Of a stretch of 64,000 nucleotides of DNA, positions 1-11,617 are shown piece after piece. The notes beneath the pieces are model-generated. The model made no database searches. It was not told where the DNA came from and was given only the letters and a program-made list of their open reading frames with translations. Every line of letters begins with the position of its first letter. Position 1 is the stretch's first letter. Position numbers and translations under genes: made by a program. The DNA is taken from NCBI RefSeq assembly GCF_000208865.1, contig NC_018391.1:1488001-1552000 (forward strand), given 5' to 3'. The stretch is from Neospora caninum Liverpool (taxonomy: Eukaryota; Apicomplexa; Conoidasida; Eucoccidiorida; Sarcocystidae).

Positions 1-549
1 GGAAGGATAACTCGAGGCGTGTGGACAACTGAGAGGAGACGGGAAGACTCTGAGGGGGAAAGAGTGAAACGGAGAAGAATGGCAAAAAATCGCGGTCGAG
101 ATGACCCGCAGCACGCAGGCCGGCGACGCTTCTGTGCAGCAGAGGAAACAATTGGAGAGGAGACCTCTGAAAGGGCTTTTTTTCTTGATTTCCACGGATC
201 TGCTCAGTCGATCGCGCGGGGCGCCACAGTCGACGCTGGAATCGCTTCCACCTGCGCTGGTCTCTGTCCGGTTCTCCTCATGCGTGTCAGGGTCTGTCCA
301 CATGTCCTTGCGATTCTCGTATTCTGTCTGTTTTCTGTCTGGCGTTTTTTGTCTCTGTCGCCGCCTTTCTGGGTTTTCCTCTGGACGTAATACACGCGCA
401 ACAACAACAAAAAAAACATAACAACAGACTTGGGGAGGGGCCGTGACCCTTGGATTCGTGTGCTTAGAGACACAGGAGTCTTGTCTTGCGATCACACCCT
501 AGTCTGTGCACCCTCTCTCTCTGTCTCTCTGTCTCTCTCTGTGCCGCAG
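1..549. other. 5' flank or intron upstream of the deubiquitinase gene
   Basis: No exon can be supported here. The last 40 bases form a long CT-rich tract ending in a clean acceptor (gccgcag at 543-549), so at least the right end is intron of the next gene. Family comparison predicts that a short N-terminal exon of the deubiquitinase lies either in this stretch or left of the window. Open frames on both strands are short and match nothing I recognise. Confidence 0.5.
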
Positions 550-3500
550 GTTCAATCACCCGTTCCTGTTTGCCTCGGACGCTCCGTCTCCGCCGAGTTC
601 GACGTCTGACGGTCTTCTCGACGGCCCGCCGGGCGCCTTTGGAGACTCGACCTTTTGCCCCTGGGGCCTTGCGCAGTTCCACGGAGGGCCGTGCGGACTC
701 CTCGCCTCCGTTCAGTGCTTTCTTCTCCGCGCGCTCTTCTTCTCCCCTTCCCGCGCCAAGCGGTACTCCTCTCTGCTCCAGTCTTCTTTCTCGTCTTCTT
801 CTTCCGCCTTGCCTGCGTCAACTTCAACCTCGTCTGCAGCTGTTCAAAGTGCGCCCGCGGAGGGCGACCGGCCAGGGTTGCGCCTGAATGCGGAGTGCGC
901 GAGTTTGTTGCCTCTGGGGGGGACGCAAGGCCACGCGTTGGTGGAGGCGCTCGCAGCGATTTTGTTTCAGGCGACGGAGCGGTCGCACTACGTCGTGGCG
1001 CTTGCCGATTTCGAGGCCTCCGGCCTGACTCTCGAGGCCCGAGGCCCAGGAAGCCGTGCGGGAACAGACGAGGCGCTCGTTTCCGCAGTCCGGGTCCTCG
1101 TGCGAGAATTCGACAACATCCAAGACGTCATGCTGTTCTACTGGAAATTCTACAAACTCCTCCTCCAGGACGCGGCTGCAGTACTCTCCTTCCTCTTCTC
1201 CGTCGTCCTCACGCGCGGCGTCGACAAGGTATACGAAAGGAAAGACACTGCGCGTGGAGAGAAGGGAACTCGTGCTTAAAGAGTGACTGACCACTTCTTT
1301 CGTTTTCCCGTCGACAATCTCTCTCGATATCTGCGTCCGTCTCGATCTGCCCTTGCCTCCTTCGCGTCTCCGGCGCTCTCTTCGTGTACTCACAAATGCG
1401 CCATACATATCTATATATATATATATATATATATAAGGATTCCTACATCTAGGTGCATGCATAGATACAAAATATATACATATGTCTATGTGTGCATGTG
1501 TTTCTCTTGGTCTGTTTCACACTTTGTGTCTCGTTCCCTGGGTTTATCTTTCTGGTGTCTTTGTCTCTTCTCTCCCTGTCGCGCTTTCCGGTTTTTTCGC
1601 AGGTTCTTGCGGATGCAGACACGCCGGACCAACCGTTGCTTGGGGTGTATGGACACTGCAACCAAGAGCTGGTGAACCTCCTGCTGCTGGGAGCGGGGAC
1701 GAGCAACGTCTGGGACGGCGACAAGAAGCTCGGAACCGACAGAGAGACAGGCGCGGAGACAGTTCTCGGCGGCGTCCGGAAACGACCCATCGTCGGCTTC
1801 CTCACAGAGATGGAAGCGCTCCGGTCAGTGCTCTCGCGCCCGCGCAAAAAAACCAGCAGCCTTGCAACCAGAAATTCAGCGCCGTCGCCACAGGGACACC
1901 CAAAAAGAACGCTATGTCGCAAGCGGATTATATGCATGTGAATGTGCGGGCAAATGCATGTCTGTGCTTATAGAGATAGATGCACGTGTATGCATATATA
2001 GTTATCATGCATATATGTGTCTTTTGCGTGGCCTCGAACGCTCAAAGACGTGGGAGAAAAGAGGTGAATGGACGGCGCGTGGGAAACGAGGAGGCCCCCG
2101 AGGCGAGAAGAGCATGGTCGGGCGAGACGCGCGAGAACAGCGGTGCTGAGAAGAGGGAACTTGGAACGTGTGCATTCTCAGATACTGCGAAGTGGGCGAC
2201 CGGTACAAACATCCGCACTATCCTCTCTGGGTACTTGGAAGCGGCAACCACTACACCACTCTCTTTTGCCGGGATCTTCTGGCTGCGGCGCTCGGCGCGC
2301 TTCGCCAGGCCGAAATGGTGCGTTATTCGCGGCCCCGACGGGCGAGCGGAAGCTAAAGAAATCACAATATACTCCACGTCGTCGTGTTCTAGGCGTTTTC
2401 TTCCCTGTTTTCCTCGTATCCACAGCGATAGAAATGGACTCCTCAGAAGCCTGTTTCCTTTTTGCACACGTTCGCGCCGTTTCGTGTCCTCGCGAGCGTC
2501 TTCTGCGTGGCCTTCATCCCAGCGACGTGGAAGTTGCCGACATAGTCGTCAAGAGACACACAAATGTGCGGCGTTTCTGTTATGACTTCTTCGCGTCCCT
2601 TCCGCCATTCCTTTTTTCTTGTCGAAAAGGGTTCGGGCTGTTCCTCTCCAAAGTCGTGTGTGTGACGCGTCTCTTCGGCGCACACTTGGGATCGGAACCG
2701 CCGGCGACGTGCCGTGTCGCGCTTCCTCTCTGTGTTTCCCAGGAAGCGCAGGTGGCGTTCAAGGCGATTGACCAAGAAAACAACACCTTCATTTTCACGC
2801 AGCAGCTGCGACCCCTGCTCGACCTCCTCGGTAAGCTCTCCCGTCGCGGCTGCGCTGGATGTACACCCCGTCCGCAGCTACGCAGACGTCACTTGGGTGT
2901 ACAGACGGCTCATAGTGTGTGGAGCGGTTTTAAAGCTGATGGAGAAAGTTCAGAAAGAGGGAAAGCACTCCCGTTTTGCAGGCGTTCGCATGCGCAAGTC
3001 GCGACGTTCCAATTTGCACACACGCCGCAACCACACGCACGGCGCGGTGGAGATGCTCGACCAATCCCCTGCCAGCATCGCGCGTTCGAGTATTCCAAGC
3101 GTTTTTTGGCGCTTTTAAATTGTTTCTGCAGGCCAGGCACACATGGAGGCCGAGGCGCGAGGCGCTATGGGAGCTGCCGATGGTGTCGTGTTGTGGACCG
3201 AGTTTCTCGCGTGGTACACGCGCGTGATCGTGGGCATGAAGACGGCGAGAGGTGAGACAGAGAGGCCCATAGACGTTTGCTCGCGAAGAGACGGCCCGGG
3301 GGCGGCGCGGGGCTGTGGATAGAGTCGAGAAGAGAAACTTTCTGCGGAAATTCCCGTGAGAATCCACTCCCGGCCTCGCCAGCAAAAGGAGAGACCGCGC
3401 AGCCTCTCGTTGTTTTGAAGGGGGTCGCAAATGACGCGTGCGTGTAGTTCTTAAGGTCTTTCCAAGATGGATGCCACAGCCTCTCGAAAACCGAAATAAA

Positions 3501-3625
3501 GACGCGTCTGTCACAAAGCCACACAGCGACGTAGGCGAATGCAGGCACGAGCGGTGGATGCAATTGCATCTTTCTCTGTATGTGTGTACCTACATGCCTG
3601 TTTGCATGTGTCTGTGGGAAATTAC

Positions 3626-3664
<39 letters not shown>

Positions 3665-4281
3665 CCGTTGTCTGTATGGTGCTGCAGGTGAAATGGACGT
3701 CGAGGCGCCCCGACGGTTTGCGGTGTACATGTACGACGGTCAAAAGCCTCCAGGTGTGTTTATCTCTAGTCTCTTCAGGTTCAAACGGCTGTGTGTTTCC
3801 TAGTTTTTTCTCGCAGTCTTGCATATACACCAGGCAAGAATAGGCCCATAGAAAAGGCGACGCGTCCCGTGCTTCCTCTTCACCATTGTTGGGGTGTTCT
3901 TCCGGTGCTTCGCGTCCTCGGCTTCGCCGCTCTTCTCCTCTTCCGCTCCTCTTCCTCTCCTCTTCCGCTCCTCTTCCTCTCCTCTTCCGCTCCTCTCTCC
4001 TCTCCTCTTCCGCTCCTCTTCCTCTCCTCTTCCTCTCCTCTTCCGCTTCTCTCTCCTCTGTCTCCCTTCTGCGTCCTTGGCTTTTTTTCACTCTTTTGTC
4101 GCTGTGGGTCGCTCTCTTTTCACTGTTTGCAGGCCCCAGCATGAGGCGGTACTTGGTGGAGCTGCAAGACGCGGATTTGCGCCACGCGCAGCCTGACGCT
4201 TTCGAGGTCGCGCGGCTCCTGTGGACGCGCTGGCCCGCAGCGACCGTGACGGAAATTCCTCTCCTCCCTCTCGTCGAGTGA
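550..4281 (+). CDS. MINDY-3/4 (FAM188) family deubiquitinase, 5' partial
   Basis: Seven exons read as one protein of about 485 visible residues: 550-1228, 1603-1823, 2182-2317, 2743-2830, 3132-3251, 3688-3753, 4133-4281. MINDY enzymes are cysteine proteases that trim K48-linked polyubiquitin. The first exon holds the catalytic-cysteine motif QFHGGPCGLLASVQ (Cys codon 692-694). Exon 2 has the family block GHCNQELVNLLL. Exon 3 has RYCEVGDRYKHPHYPLWVLG followed by the catalytic-His region GNHYTTLFC. Exon 4 encodes an EF-hand-like helix-loop-helix (IDQENNTFIFTQQL), which recalls MINDY-3, while the cysteine region looks more like MINDY-4. The C-terminal WTRWP block is also typical of the family. 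Every intron is GT-AG and all phases join. The start codon is not visible, so the N-terminus is incomplete. Family call is confident; the subclass (3 or 4) is not. Confidence 0.85.
1412..1435. repeat. (TA)n microsatellite
   Basis: About 12 TA units inside the first visible intron of the deubiquitinase gene. Confidence 0.95.
3628..3656. repeat. (TA)n microsatellite
   Basis: About 14 TA units, 30 bases upstream of the acceptor for the exon at 3688, in the intron of the deubiquitinase gene. Confidence 0.95.
3928..4060. repeat. CTCTTCCG-type pyrimidine tandem repeat
   Basis: An imperfect array built from the units ctcttccgct and cctcttcctct fills much of the last intron of the deubiquitinase gene, just before its acceptor at 4132. 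Read on the minus strand it gives an Arg/Glu-rich open frame that is an artefact of the repeat. Confidence 0.85.
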
Positions 4282-4442
4282 AAGCGCTTCCAGAAAAGAA
4301 AGTGCAAGAAGAGGGATGAGAAAAAAGACAGGGAGCATGAGGGACACGGGAGATCGAGAGCGGGAAAAAGGGAGATGCTGCGAGTGGGACCGACGGTGTT
4401 CCGTCTTCTGCGAGGTGTCCTCACCACAAAAAGTGGTGCACA

Positions 4443-4485
<43 letters not shown>
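4443..4485. repeat. (CT)n-(TA)n compound microsatellite
   Basis: A CT run of about nine units passes directly into about 12 TA units, 160 bases past the deubiquitinase stop codon. Confidence 0.95.
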
Positions 4486-5307
4486 GCGCATGCAGATATG
4501 CATGCAAGTATGCATGTATATATGTATATGCCTTTATATATAGTGTTATCTACGAGAATAGATATCTCGGTGTGCCGACTTCCTCTCTTTGCATCTGAGC
4601 CTCTTCCGCTGTCTCTCGCCGGTGGTTTGGGGGCAAAAATCCGAGCGGTCGGTCCTCGTTTTTTTCACTTTTTTCGCCTCCGCGGTTTTCTCGCATGTGC
4701 CCACATTTTTGATATAGACTGGGAAATGGTTTTCTGTAAACTGTTTTCTGCCGCTCCGCGTGGATCTCCAAAGTTCGAGCCGCGGCGCACATGCAGAGAA
4801 CCGTGAAGGCGAGCTGCCCGTGCACCCGCCTGTCTGGAGGAAGGCCGTGCTTTCCCTTCTCTTCTTCGCGCGAAGGCTCACGCGAGAAAGCGGGAGAAAA
4901 GCAGAGACAGCTGAGACGTACGAGAGAGCTTCGAGGAGCCTCTCTAAGGTCTTTGGTTTTGTTCGAGAAAAGAGTCCCTTTCTCACAACCGCGAGAGGAA
5001 ACGCCTCGGACAAGTGACGAGGGTTGCGGTATAAGAATAGGTAGAAACGAGCAGAACAGCAGTAAAGAAGATGGATCAAATCTATGAAAGTGCAGAGACA
5101 CCAGAAACAGAACGGGAACGCAAGTCCAAACCACTGCCGCAGTTCTTCACTCCTCGCTCAATGTGGGAGTCACAATCGTAGCGAGGAAACACAGCAGAAA
5201 AACACTATCCATCTCTCTGTCTCTGCATATATATAAATATTTCTGTCTCTCCCTGTATGTATCCATATCACTGCTTGTATATAGATGCACTACCTGTAGT
5301 GTATTTG

Positions 5308-5354
5308 ATGTATGTATGTATGTATGTATGTATGTATGTATGTATGTATGTATG
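5308..5354. repeat. (ATGT)n tetranucleotide microsatellite
   Basis: More than eleven uninterrupted ATGT units in intergenic DNA. Length polymorphism between isolates would be expected. Confidence 0.95.
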
Positions 5355-7795
5355 GACGTATATCTCTGTCGACTTTTCTCTGTCGCTAGCTGGCTCTCTT
5401 GCTCTATCTTCCTCTAACAACATGCCTCTATCTCTCTATCTTTAATCTCCTTGTCTCTGTGTCTCCCTCTATGAATATTGATCTATCTCTATTCTTTCTC
5501 TTCCTCTGTCGCCCTCTTGCATCCTACGCCACCACGACACACTGTAGATGCACCGCAGCGCGAGGGGAAATGTGTGTGTGGCTTTCTCCCTCTCTTTGCT
5601 TTTTCCTCTCCGCAAATTATGTTTGAGCGATGATGCACGTCTCCATCTGCGCGTGGCGGTCTCCACCCGGGCTTTCTTTTCAGGGGATAAAGAAAGTTCT
5701 GGGGAGGCGTGTGGAGAAAATTTGTCGAGAAAGTGAATTAAAACGGGGGGGTTTGCGCCGCTCTTCTCGACGTCAAAATGCAGACTCGCGCCTTCCACTT
5801 CTCGCCAGGAGGAGAACTGCACAGTTTCCTTGGAGAACACTTCAACATGTTCCTTCATTCCGCTCTCCCGGTTTCGCATCTCTCCCATCCTGCTCTCCTC
5901 GAAGTCCTTCTCCTCCGTCAATTTTTATCTTACCTCGAATCCTTCTCTTCCCTTGAATCCTTCACTTCTCCCGAATCCTTCTTTCTCTTGAATCTTTTTT
6001 GCCTTCTTGGGAAGAGAAAACCGCCAGAACTGGCCTCTCCACTCTGTCTCGTCTAGTTGGCCTTTCCGGCTGGCCCGCTTCTTCGGTGTCTGTACACTGC
6101 ACACGTGCATGCAGATGCACGCCGGAGGCGATTTTGTGCGGAACAGTCCGTCGCCCGCGGGTGGCCGCAACCGAGAGAACTCGTTTCGGAGTTCGTCCCG
6201 GCAATTCTGTTCACGAAGGAAATGTCTCTGTCGACAATTGTCATTTTTTTCCGAGGCAAAATACAGGGCAGTCGCGCTCTGTCCTCCCCCCCTCAGCAGC
6301 CTTGTGCCAGCTTTCGAACTGCCCGTTCGGACGGGAGGACACTTTTGGCAGGTTGTCCACGCGGAAAAAGTCTCTGTTGGAATCGAGGCTGGCCACTCAG
6401 GTGTACATACACCGAAGTGCTTGTCTTCGGTATCTCTGTTTCCCATCGCCGCTGCCTCGGCTTCTCCGCAGGTGGTATCTGTCCATGTCTCTTGCTCTCG
6501 ATGTCTCTCTCTTCTCCGCCTTTCCCGCCCGCGCCCTGGCACTCGCTCGCCTTTTTTGCGTCTTCCACGCGCGACTCAGTTGACCCATAAAGGCAGAAAA
6601 ACGCCCCTGTCATGTGTATACACATCTGGGGTGCTGACCTAACCCTCACGAGACTCATGACAGACGCTTTCTCCCCGCGTCTTCCCCCTCCGACGGCTTC
6701 TCCCGCTTCGACGGCTCGTTGCTTGTCTCTTCCTCTCTCTTTCTCTCTTTCCTCTTTTTTCTCTGTCTTCCTCTCTCCCGCCCGCCCCCTATCCTTCTTT
6801 TCGGCCTAACTGCTTCTCGGGGTCCTGGTTTTCACCGCCGTGGGTTGGTGCCTCGCCGATTCTGAGCAGGCGAAGAGACAGGCGATTCGAAGGGAGGAAA
6901 AAGTCCAGAGAGAAACGACGCCTCGCCCAGGCACGGAAGTTTCTTCTCTGCGCCCTCATCGCTACATGCAGACTCTGTCGAGTTTCGCTGCCTCCATCTC
7001 TTCTTGCATCTTTTCGTCTTCTCTCGCTCTCGTGTTGTCTCTTTTCTTCTCTCCTGGAAGCCGCCCGTCTTCTCTGTTCTGAGCGAGGAGACTGGTGCGT
7101 GGAAAGGGGGGACTCCCTTTCGAGTTTGAGGGAGGAAACCTGTAGAAGAGGCACATTTCGACGAAACGACCGTTAGAGAATCTTCTGAGAGGTGTCTTCG
7201 GAGTCTCGTTCCCGCATCTTTCCACCCTCCTCTTCAGTGTATCGACTGCTCGGCCGGTTCATAGCGCGTCGTCCTTCGCTTCACCCTGCAAGTGCTTTCT
7301 CAGTTTTTTCTTATTCCGGTTCAAACCCACGCCTCGGGACGCATTCGCCCTGTCTTGTTTGTCTTGTCTTTTTTGCTTGGTCTGCTCTTGTCTCCTTTGT
7401 GTCTCACGGCCGTTTTCTCGCCCTTTCGGTGGTGTGTCTTTGTCGTCTGCGCTCCATTTCCCGCCTTGGCGTCTCCATCCTTCCTTGTCTCCCTTTTCGT
7501 TTTCTGCCTTTTTTAGCTGTGTTCCAACCCTGCCGTCTCGTCTGCCTTCGTCCTTTACGCTTCCTAAGTTCTCCTCTGTCGTCGCGCTTTACCCCGTCGT
7601 TTTCTCTCTGCCTCGAAGCTCCACAGCGCCGTGTCCCCCCCTCGTTTTCTCGCCCTTTCTCTCGCCCCCTTCCTCTCTTCCTCTTCCTGTCGCTCCGTCT
7701 TCACTTGACCGTGTCTCCCTCGCCGTGTTTCTCGTGCCGTTCTCCCTTCGTCATCCGCCTTTCCTCGCACTTCTCTCTCGCTCCACTCTGCCAAG

Positions 7796-10381
7796 ATGAA
7801 CGAGTCGCGTCTTCGCCAGGAAATCCGCAAGCTCGTAACTGAGCAGCGACAGTTGAATCGTCGCCTGCAGCAGCAGCGGCGGCCCCCGGGGGCGCTGTTT
7901 TCTTTCGACCGAAAGGAAGAAAGTCCCGCGACTTCGCTCCCGCAGAAAGGCGGCCCTCCAGACGCCTCGCCGCCCCAGACCGGCCTTTCTCAGGAGCCTG
8001 TCCAAGCTGCGCTCGGAAACGGTGCAGAGGTAAGCCGCGGGGCCAGCGCCGCTCTTTCGATTCCGCAAAAGAACGGAGAAATGTGTAGAGAGAGACGCAA
8101 CGCTCTAGAGAGATAGAGAAAGGAGAGTACGGAGAGAAATGCTGAGGGATATACACATTTACATAGGACGGATCGGGAAAAAAGCCGAGATGTACATATA
8201 TATATATATATTGATAAATGGATACCTCAGTAGAAACGGACATGTGCGTGTCTATGTAGATGTGAATGTGTCTTCATGTAGACACAGATAGATGAGGTTG
8301 TGTACACGGGGAGATCGTTGCATGCATGCATGGATGTGCAGGTGTGTATCGTCCCTCTGCGGGGGCGGTGGCAGAAATGCCTTTCTGTTTCGCGTCTTGG
8401 AGGCGAGTTGCCGAACCTCTGCACGAACTGCGCGAGTTTTCTGTGCCCAAGCATGCCTCTGCATTCACACTTTTTGTCTGTATCCAGAGGAGAGTGTGTC
8501 ACCGTCTCTCTGTCGAGTTCTCTTTCCACAGCTGCTTCTTAGCTCGCCGTGTCAACCTCCCGGTGTCTCTCCATCTATAGATACACCTCAGATTGGTGGG
8601 GGCGATGTGCGGTCGGTTGTCTGTGTCGACATCTACTTGTATCCAGAGGTCGTTTCCACTGTGTCTCGCGCCTGCTGCCTAGGGGCGTCTCTCTCTTTGT
8701 GCCTGTCTCTCCTTTTGGTGCTTCTTCGCCTTTTGGTGCAGCTGACGTTCTGTCGAGGCAAACTCCGAAAACCGTCTGCTTTCTCTCGAGGCGAGTCGCG
8801 TTCCCGCCTTTGCCGAGCTACCTCGGAAAGCTGAGTTGTGTGTCGAAGTTGCTTTCGTTCAGGTGCCTGGCGAGCGGCCGACGTACTCCTTCGAGGGCGA
8901 GGACTTCCAAGTGGAAAAACGCGTAAGACAGAGAAGTCCGAGGTCAAGCCCCTGAGAAGTGGTGCAGAAAGACGCCTTGCCCCACTGTGGCTTGTCCACA
9001 ATGCTCCACATCAGAGGCTTATGTCGCGACCAATGTATGCATGTGCAATTGTACAGTGTTTTCTTTATTTGCTTATACAAGTTTTGCGTCGAATGTGTAC
9101 TTTTTCGAGTGTGCACGTGGTCGCATGCGAGCCATTTCGATCTTCAGAGACAGGTTTTTTGTCCTCCATCTCCAAGAGAACGGGCCGTCGGGCGCACATA
9201 TACCGTAGCCATCTGTAATCATGCTTACATTCATGCATCCCTATTTCCGTTCGTACATACACACATACTTCCGTTCAACCCTGCATGCATCCATATGTAG
9301 ATTCATCTCTCTCTCTCTATATATATATATAGATATGTATATTTCTTCACAATATGGGAGAGAGGTGGGCTTTGTGTGTGCGAGAAGAGCATGAAGGGGG
9401 GATTTATGAATCTTTCTCCTGTCGCATGCAGCCGAAGCTCGAAGCTCCCGACGAAAAGACAGCGACGCGAAACCGGCGAATGTTTGGGGCGCTCGCGGGG
9501 CACCTGCAACGTGCCAAGCGGCAACTTCTTATGGAGCAGTCGACAGATCTGGTTAGAGCAGAATGCGACAAAAGCAGGAGAAAGGACAGTCGATAAGGAG
9601 GAAAAGAAGACAGAGCACCAACACGGAACGCACGCAGGCGCACAGTGCGATGGCGGAGATGTATGTACAAATGTATGTATTTGATATTTGAAGGAATAGA
9701 TCGACATTCACGTGGTGACGGACGGAAAATTGTAAATAGCTGTGTTTCCTGGCACAGGCCGTTCTGTTCCGGCCCTTTGACTATTTCCCGGCCCCGAATT
9801 CTCCGTGTGGGGTGTCTCTTCAGGCACACAAGCAGAAGCAGCAAGAGGAGCGCGTCGCCCAGAAGCTGGCGATGAGCCAGAAGAACATCGCAAAGATTGC
9901 GCGACTCGAGTGGGAGGTAAGGAGAAAGACTTCGCTCAAGGACCTCTGCGTTCCCACTTTTACGCTAAAGATATCGGACGTTAATGGTATTTTCTAGCAT
10001 ATTATGCGGTGCTAGAAGTCATACCATCCAAAGCCGGTGTAACTTTCGGCATGTCTGATGCAGAGGTGCATAGGGAAAAGTTCGCGAGGACAGATTCGAG
10101 TATTCACACACACGTCGACATGCATGCGTGTGCTGCGTCGGTCACGAGGTGGATCCATGTTTCGGTTCAATTCGTCAGTCTTGGGGCAGCGTGGGTTTCG
10201 GCGTTATGCGTGCAGGAAAGGCGACAGCAAGAGCAGCTGCGGTTGGAGGAGGTTTCCACGGAGTTGGCCAATAAAGAAAACGAACTCATGGTACAGAGTT
10301 TCTCGCCATACACCCGTCTCTCCCTAGTTGCACAATCCTCTACTTGGGTCAGCATGCCGATGTCTACATACATTTACATCC

Positions 10382-10418
<37 letters not shown>

Positions 10419-11617
10419 ATGTGTATATACACGTAGGAGTGTATATACTTGAGTATTCATGCGCGTGCGCGTATATGGATGTATATCCACAATTCCTGAT
10501 GTTTCTCTGTATCAACTGGTGCATCGACCTCTTTTCCTCCTTCGCTCTTTGTTTTTATTTTTGGTTTTTTTGCAGCGCCTGCATCTCGTCAAGCACTACA
10601 AGAATATGGAAGTCTTCATCGGCACCGAGTAAGTCCGCAGGCCGAGCCTGTGAAAAATGCGTGAATTTTTTGGCTCCAGAAGGGGAACAGAAAAGCGGAG
10701 CAAACTGATTTCCCGCCACACGGTCTCGGGTGTGTCTCTGTAACCACCCGTACCAAGTGCCCTTCTGACATATATATATATATATATATATACATAGTAA
10801 GTGTGTATGTATATCTAGATGGGTGTAGCAACTGCAATATGGAACAAGGTAGATGTACATGCAGATGGGTGTCAGCTGTCTGAGGCGTAAGATCGTTCTC
10901 GGTACAGAGTGTTGCGTGTCAAGTGATTCAGAGTACTCTCCACTGCTGTTTTGAACGCGAGGGAAAAGAAAGATGATGTTCTCTGTTTCCCTCTCGCCGT
11001 GTCAGTCTTTCTGATTGCATTTCTCTTTGCTTTTTTTCTTCTCCCTCAGAGCTCAGCCAACCCTCTTCTGGTCGCCTGCAAAGTGGGACGATACCACGCG
11101 GCGGCTGCAAGAGCAGACGAAATTGTGGATCCGAGTGAGTTTTCAATGGCGTGGTCTCTTCCCACGCGGCGGTTGTCGTTTGTAGGTGTATGTACGCCTC
11201 AGAGTTTTGGTGCGTGCATCGGAAGGGGCGGTGCCCGAGGGTGTGTGACTTGGTGCCGGGCTCCATATGCTGATCGCGTCTGATCGCAGTATGGAGAACG
11301 CGGAAAACGGTACTTGTGTCTGAGACTACAAACATTTCAGGGGTGCCTCGGTCCTGTCTGGTCTCGTTTCTTCCTTTCAGACAAAAGTTGAGCACATCGA
11401 AGAAACCGATTACACGTACCGGCCGCAAGGCGCCTCTGCAGGGCGTGACGAACCGGAGCGCGCAGAGTCGAAGACGGAGAGTGAAACCGCGGGCGCCGGC
11501 GAAGAACGGACTGCGGCGCACAGTGCAGAAGACGCATCTGAACCGCAAGTTGACAAGAATAGAGTCTCTGAAGATTCTGATGAGGCAAGGGACAAATCGT
11601 CCGAGAAGAAAAGCTAG
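7796..11617 (+). CDS. PNN: Pinin/SDK/memA-domain protein
   Basis: Eight exons give a 318-aa protein: 7796-8029, 8863-8922, 9432-9551, 9824-9916, 10216-10290, 10576-10628, 11050-11134, 11381-11617. Pinin is a nuclear, exon-junction-complex-associated splicing factor. The signature is ATRNRRMFGALAGHLQRAKR (from about residue 109), matching the RNRRMFG..MG.LQ core of the pinin_SDK_memA domain. A long Lys/Gln/Glu coiled coil follows over exons 4-6, then the aromatic block QPTLFWSPAKW at the position of HLFYIP in animal pinin. The N-terminus is helical and Gln-rich. The C-terminus is Glu/Ser-rich, without the long RS tail of vertebrate pinin, and the protein is much shorter. The ATG is the first in frame and follows a long pyrimidine-rich leader. 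All joins preserve frame. Confidence 0.88.
8195..8211. repeat. (AT)n microsatellite
   Basis: Short AT run in the first intron of the pinin gene. Confidence 0.9.
8319..8332. repeat. Overlapping TGCATGCA palindromes
   Basis: The sequence tgcatgcatgcatg holds two overlapping TGCATGCA palindromes in pinin intron 1. TGCATGCA is a known ApiAP2-type binding word in apicomplexans, but the same word is also a common repeat in coccidian introns. A regulatory role is only a possibility. Confidence 0.5.
9306..9331. repeat. (CT)n-(AT)n compound microsatellite
   Basis: CT units followed by AT units about 100 bases before the third pinin exon. Confidence 0.9.
10383..10413. repeat. (TA)n microsatellite
   Basis: About 15 TA units in the pinin intron between the exons at 10216 and 10576. 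Confidence 0.95.
10770..10792. repeat. (TA)n microsatellite
   Basis: About 11 TA units in the pinin intron between the exons at 10576 and 11050. Confidence 0.95.

Larger units (their letters stand above)
4282..7795. other. Intergenic region with microsatellites and pyrimidine-rich leader
   Basis: This lies between the deubiquitinase stop and the pinin start. It holds CT/TA and TATG microsatellites, an imperfect GAATCCTTC repeat near 5935-5998 (period about 18), and a strongly pyrimidine-biased stretch from about 6660 to 7790 leading directly into the pinin ATG. That stretch is probably the pinin promoter and long 5' leader. Open frames on either strand are low in complexity and match no family I know. 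Confidence 0.6.

Noticed and set aside
3165..4427. 420-codon minus-strand frame rich in Arg/Glu
   Set aside because: It is antisense to the deubiquitinase exons and owes its length to the CTCTTCCG repeat and a TA microsatellite; no domain.
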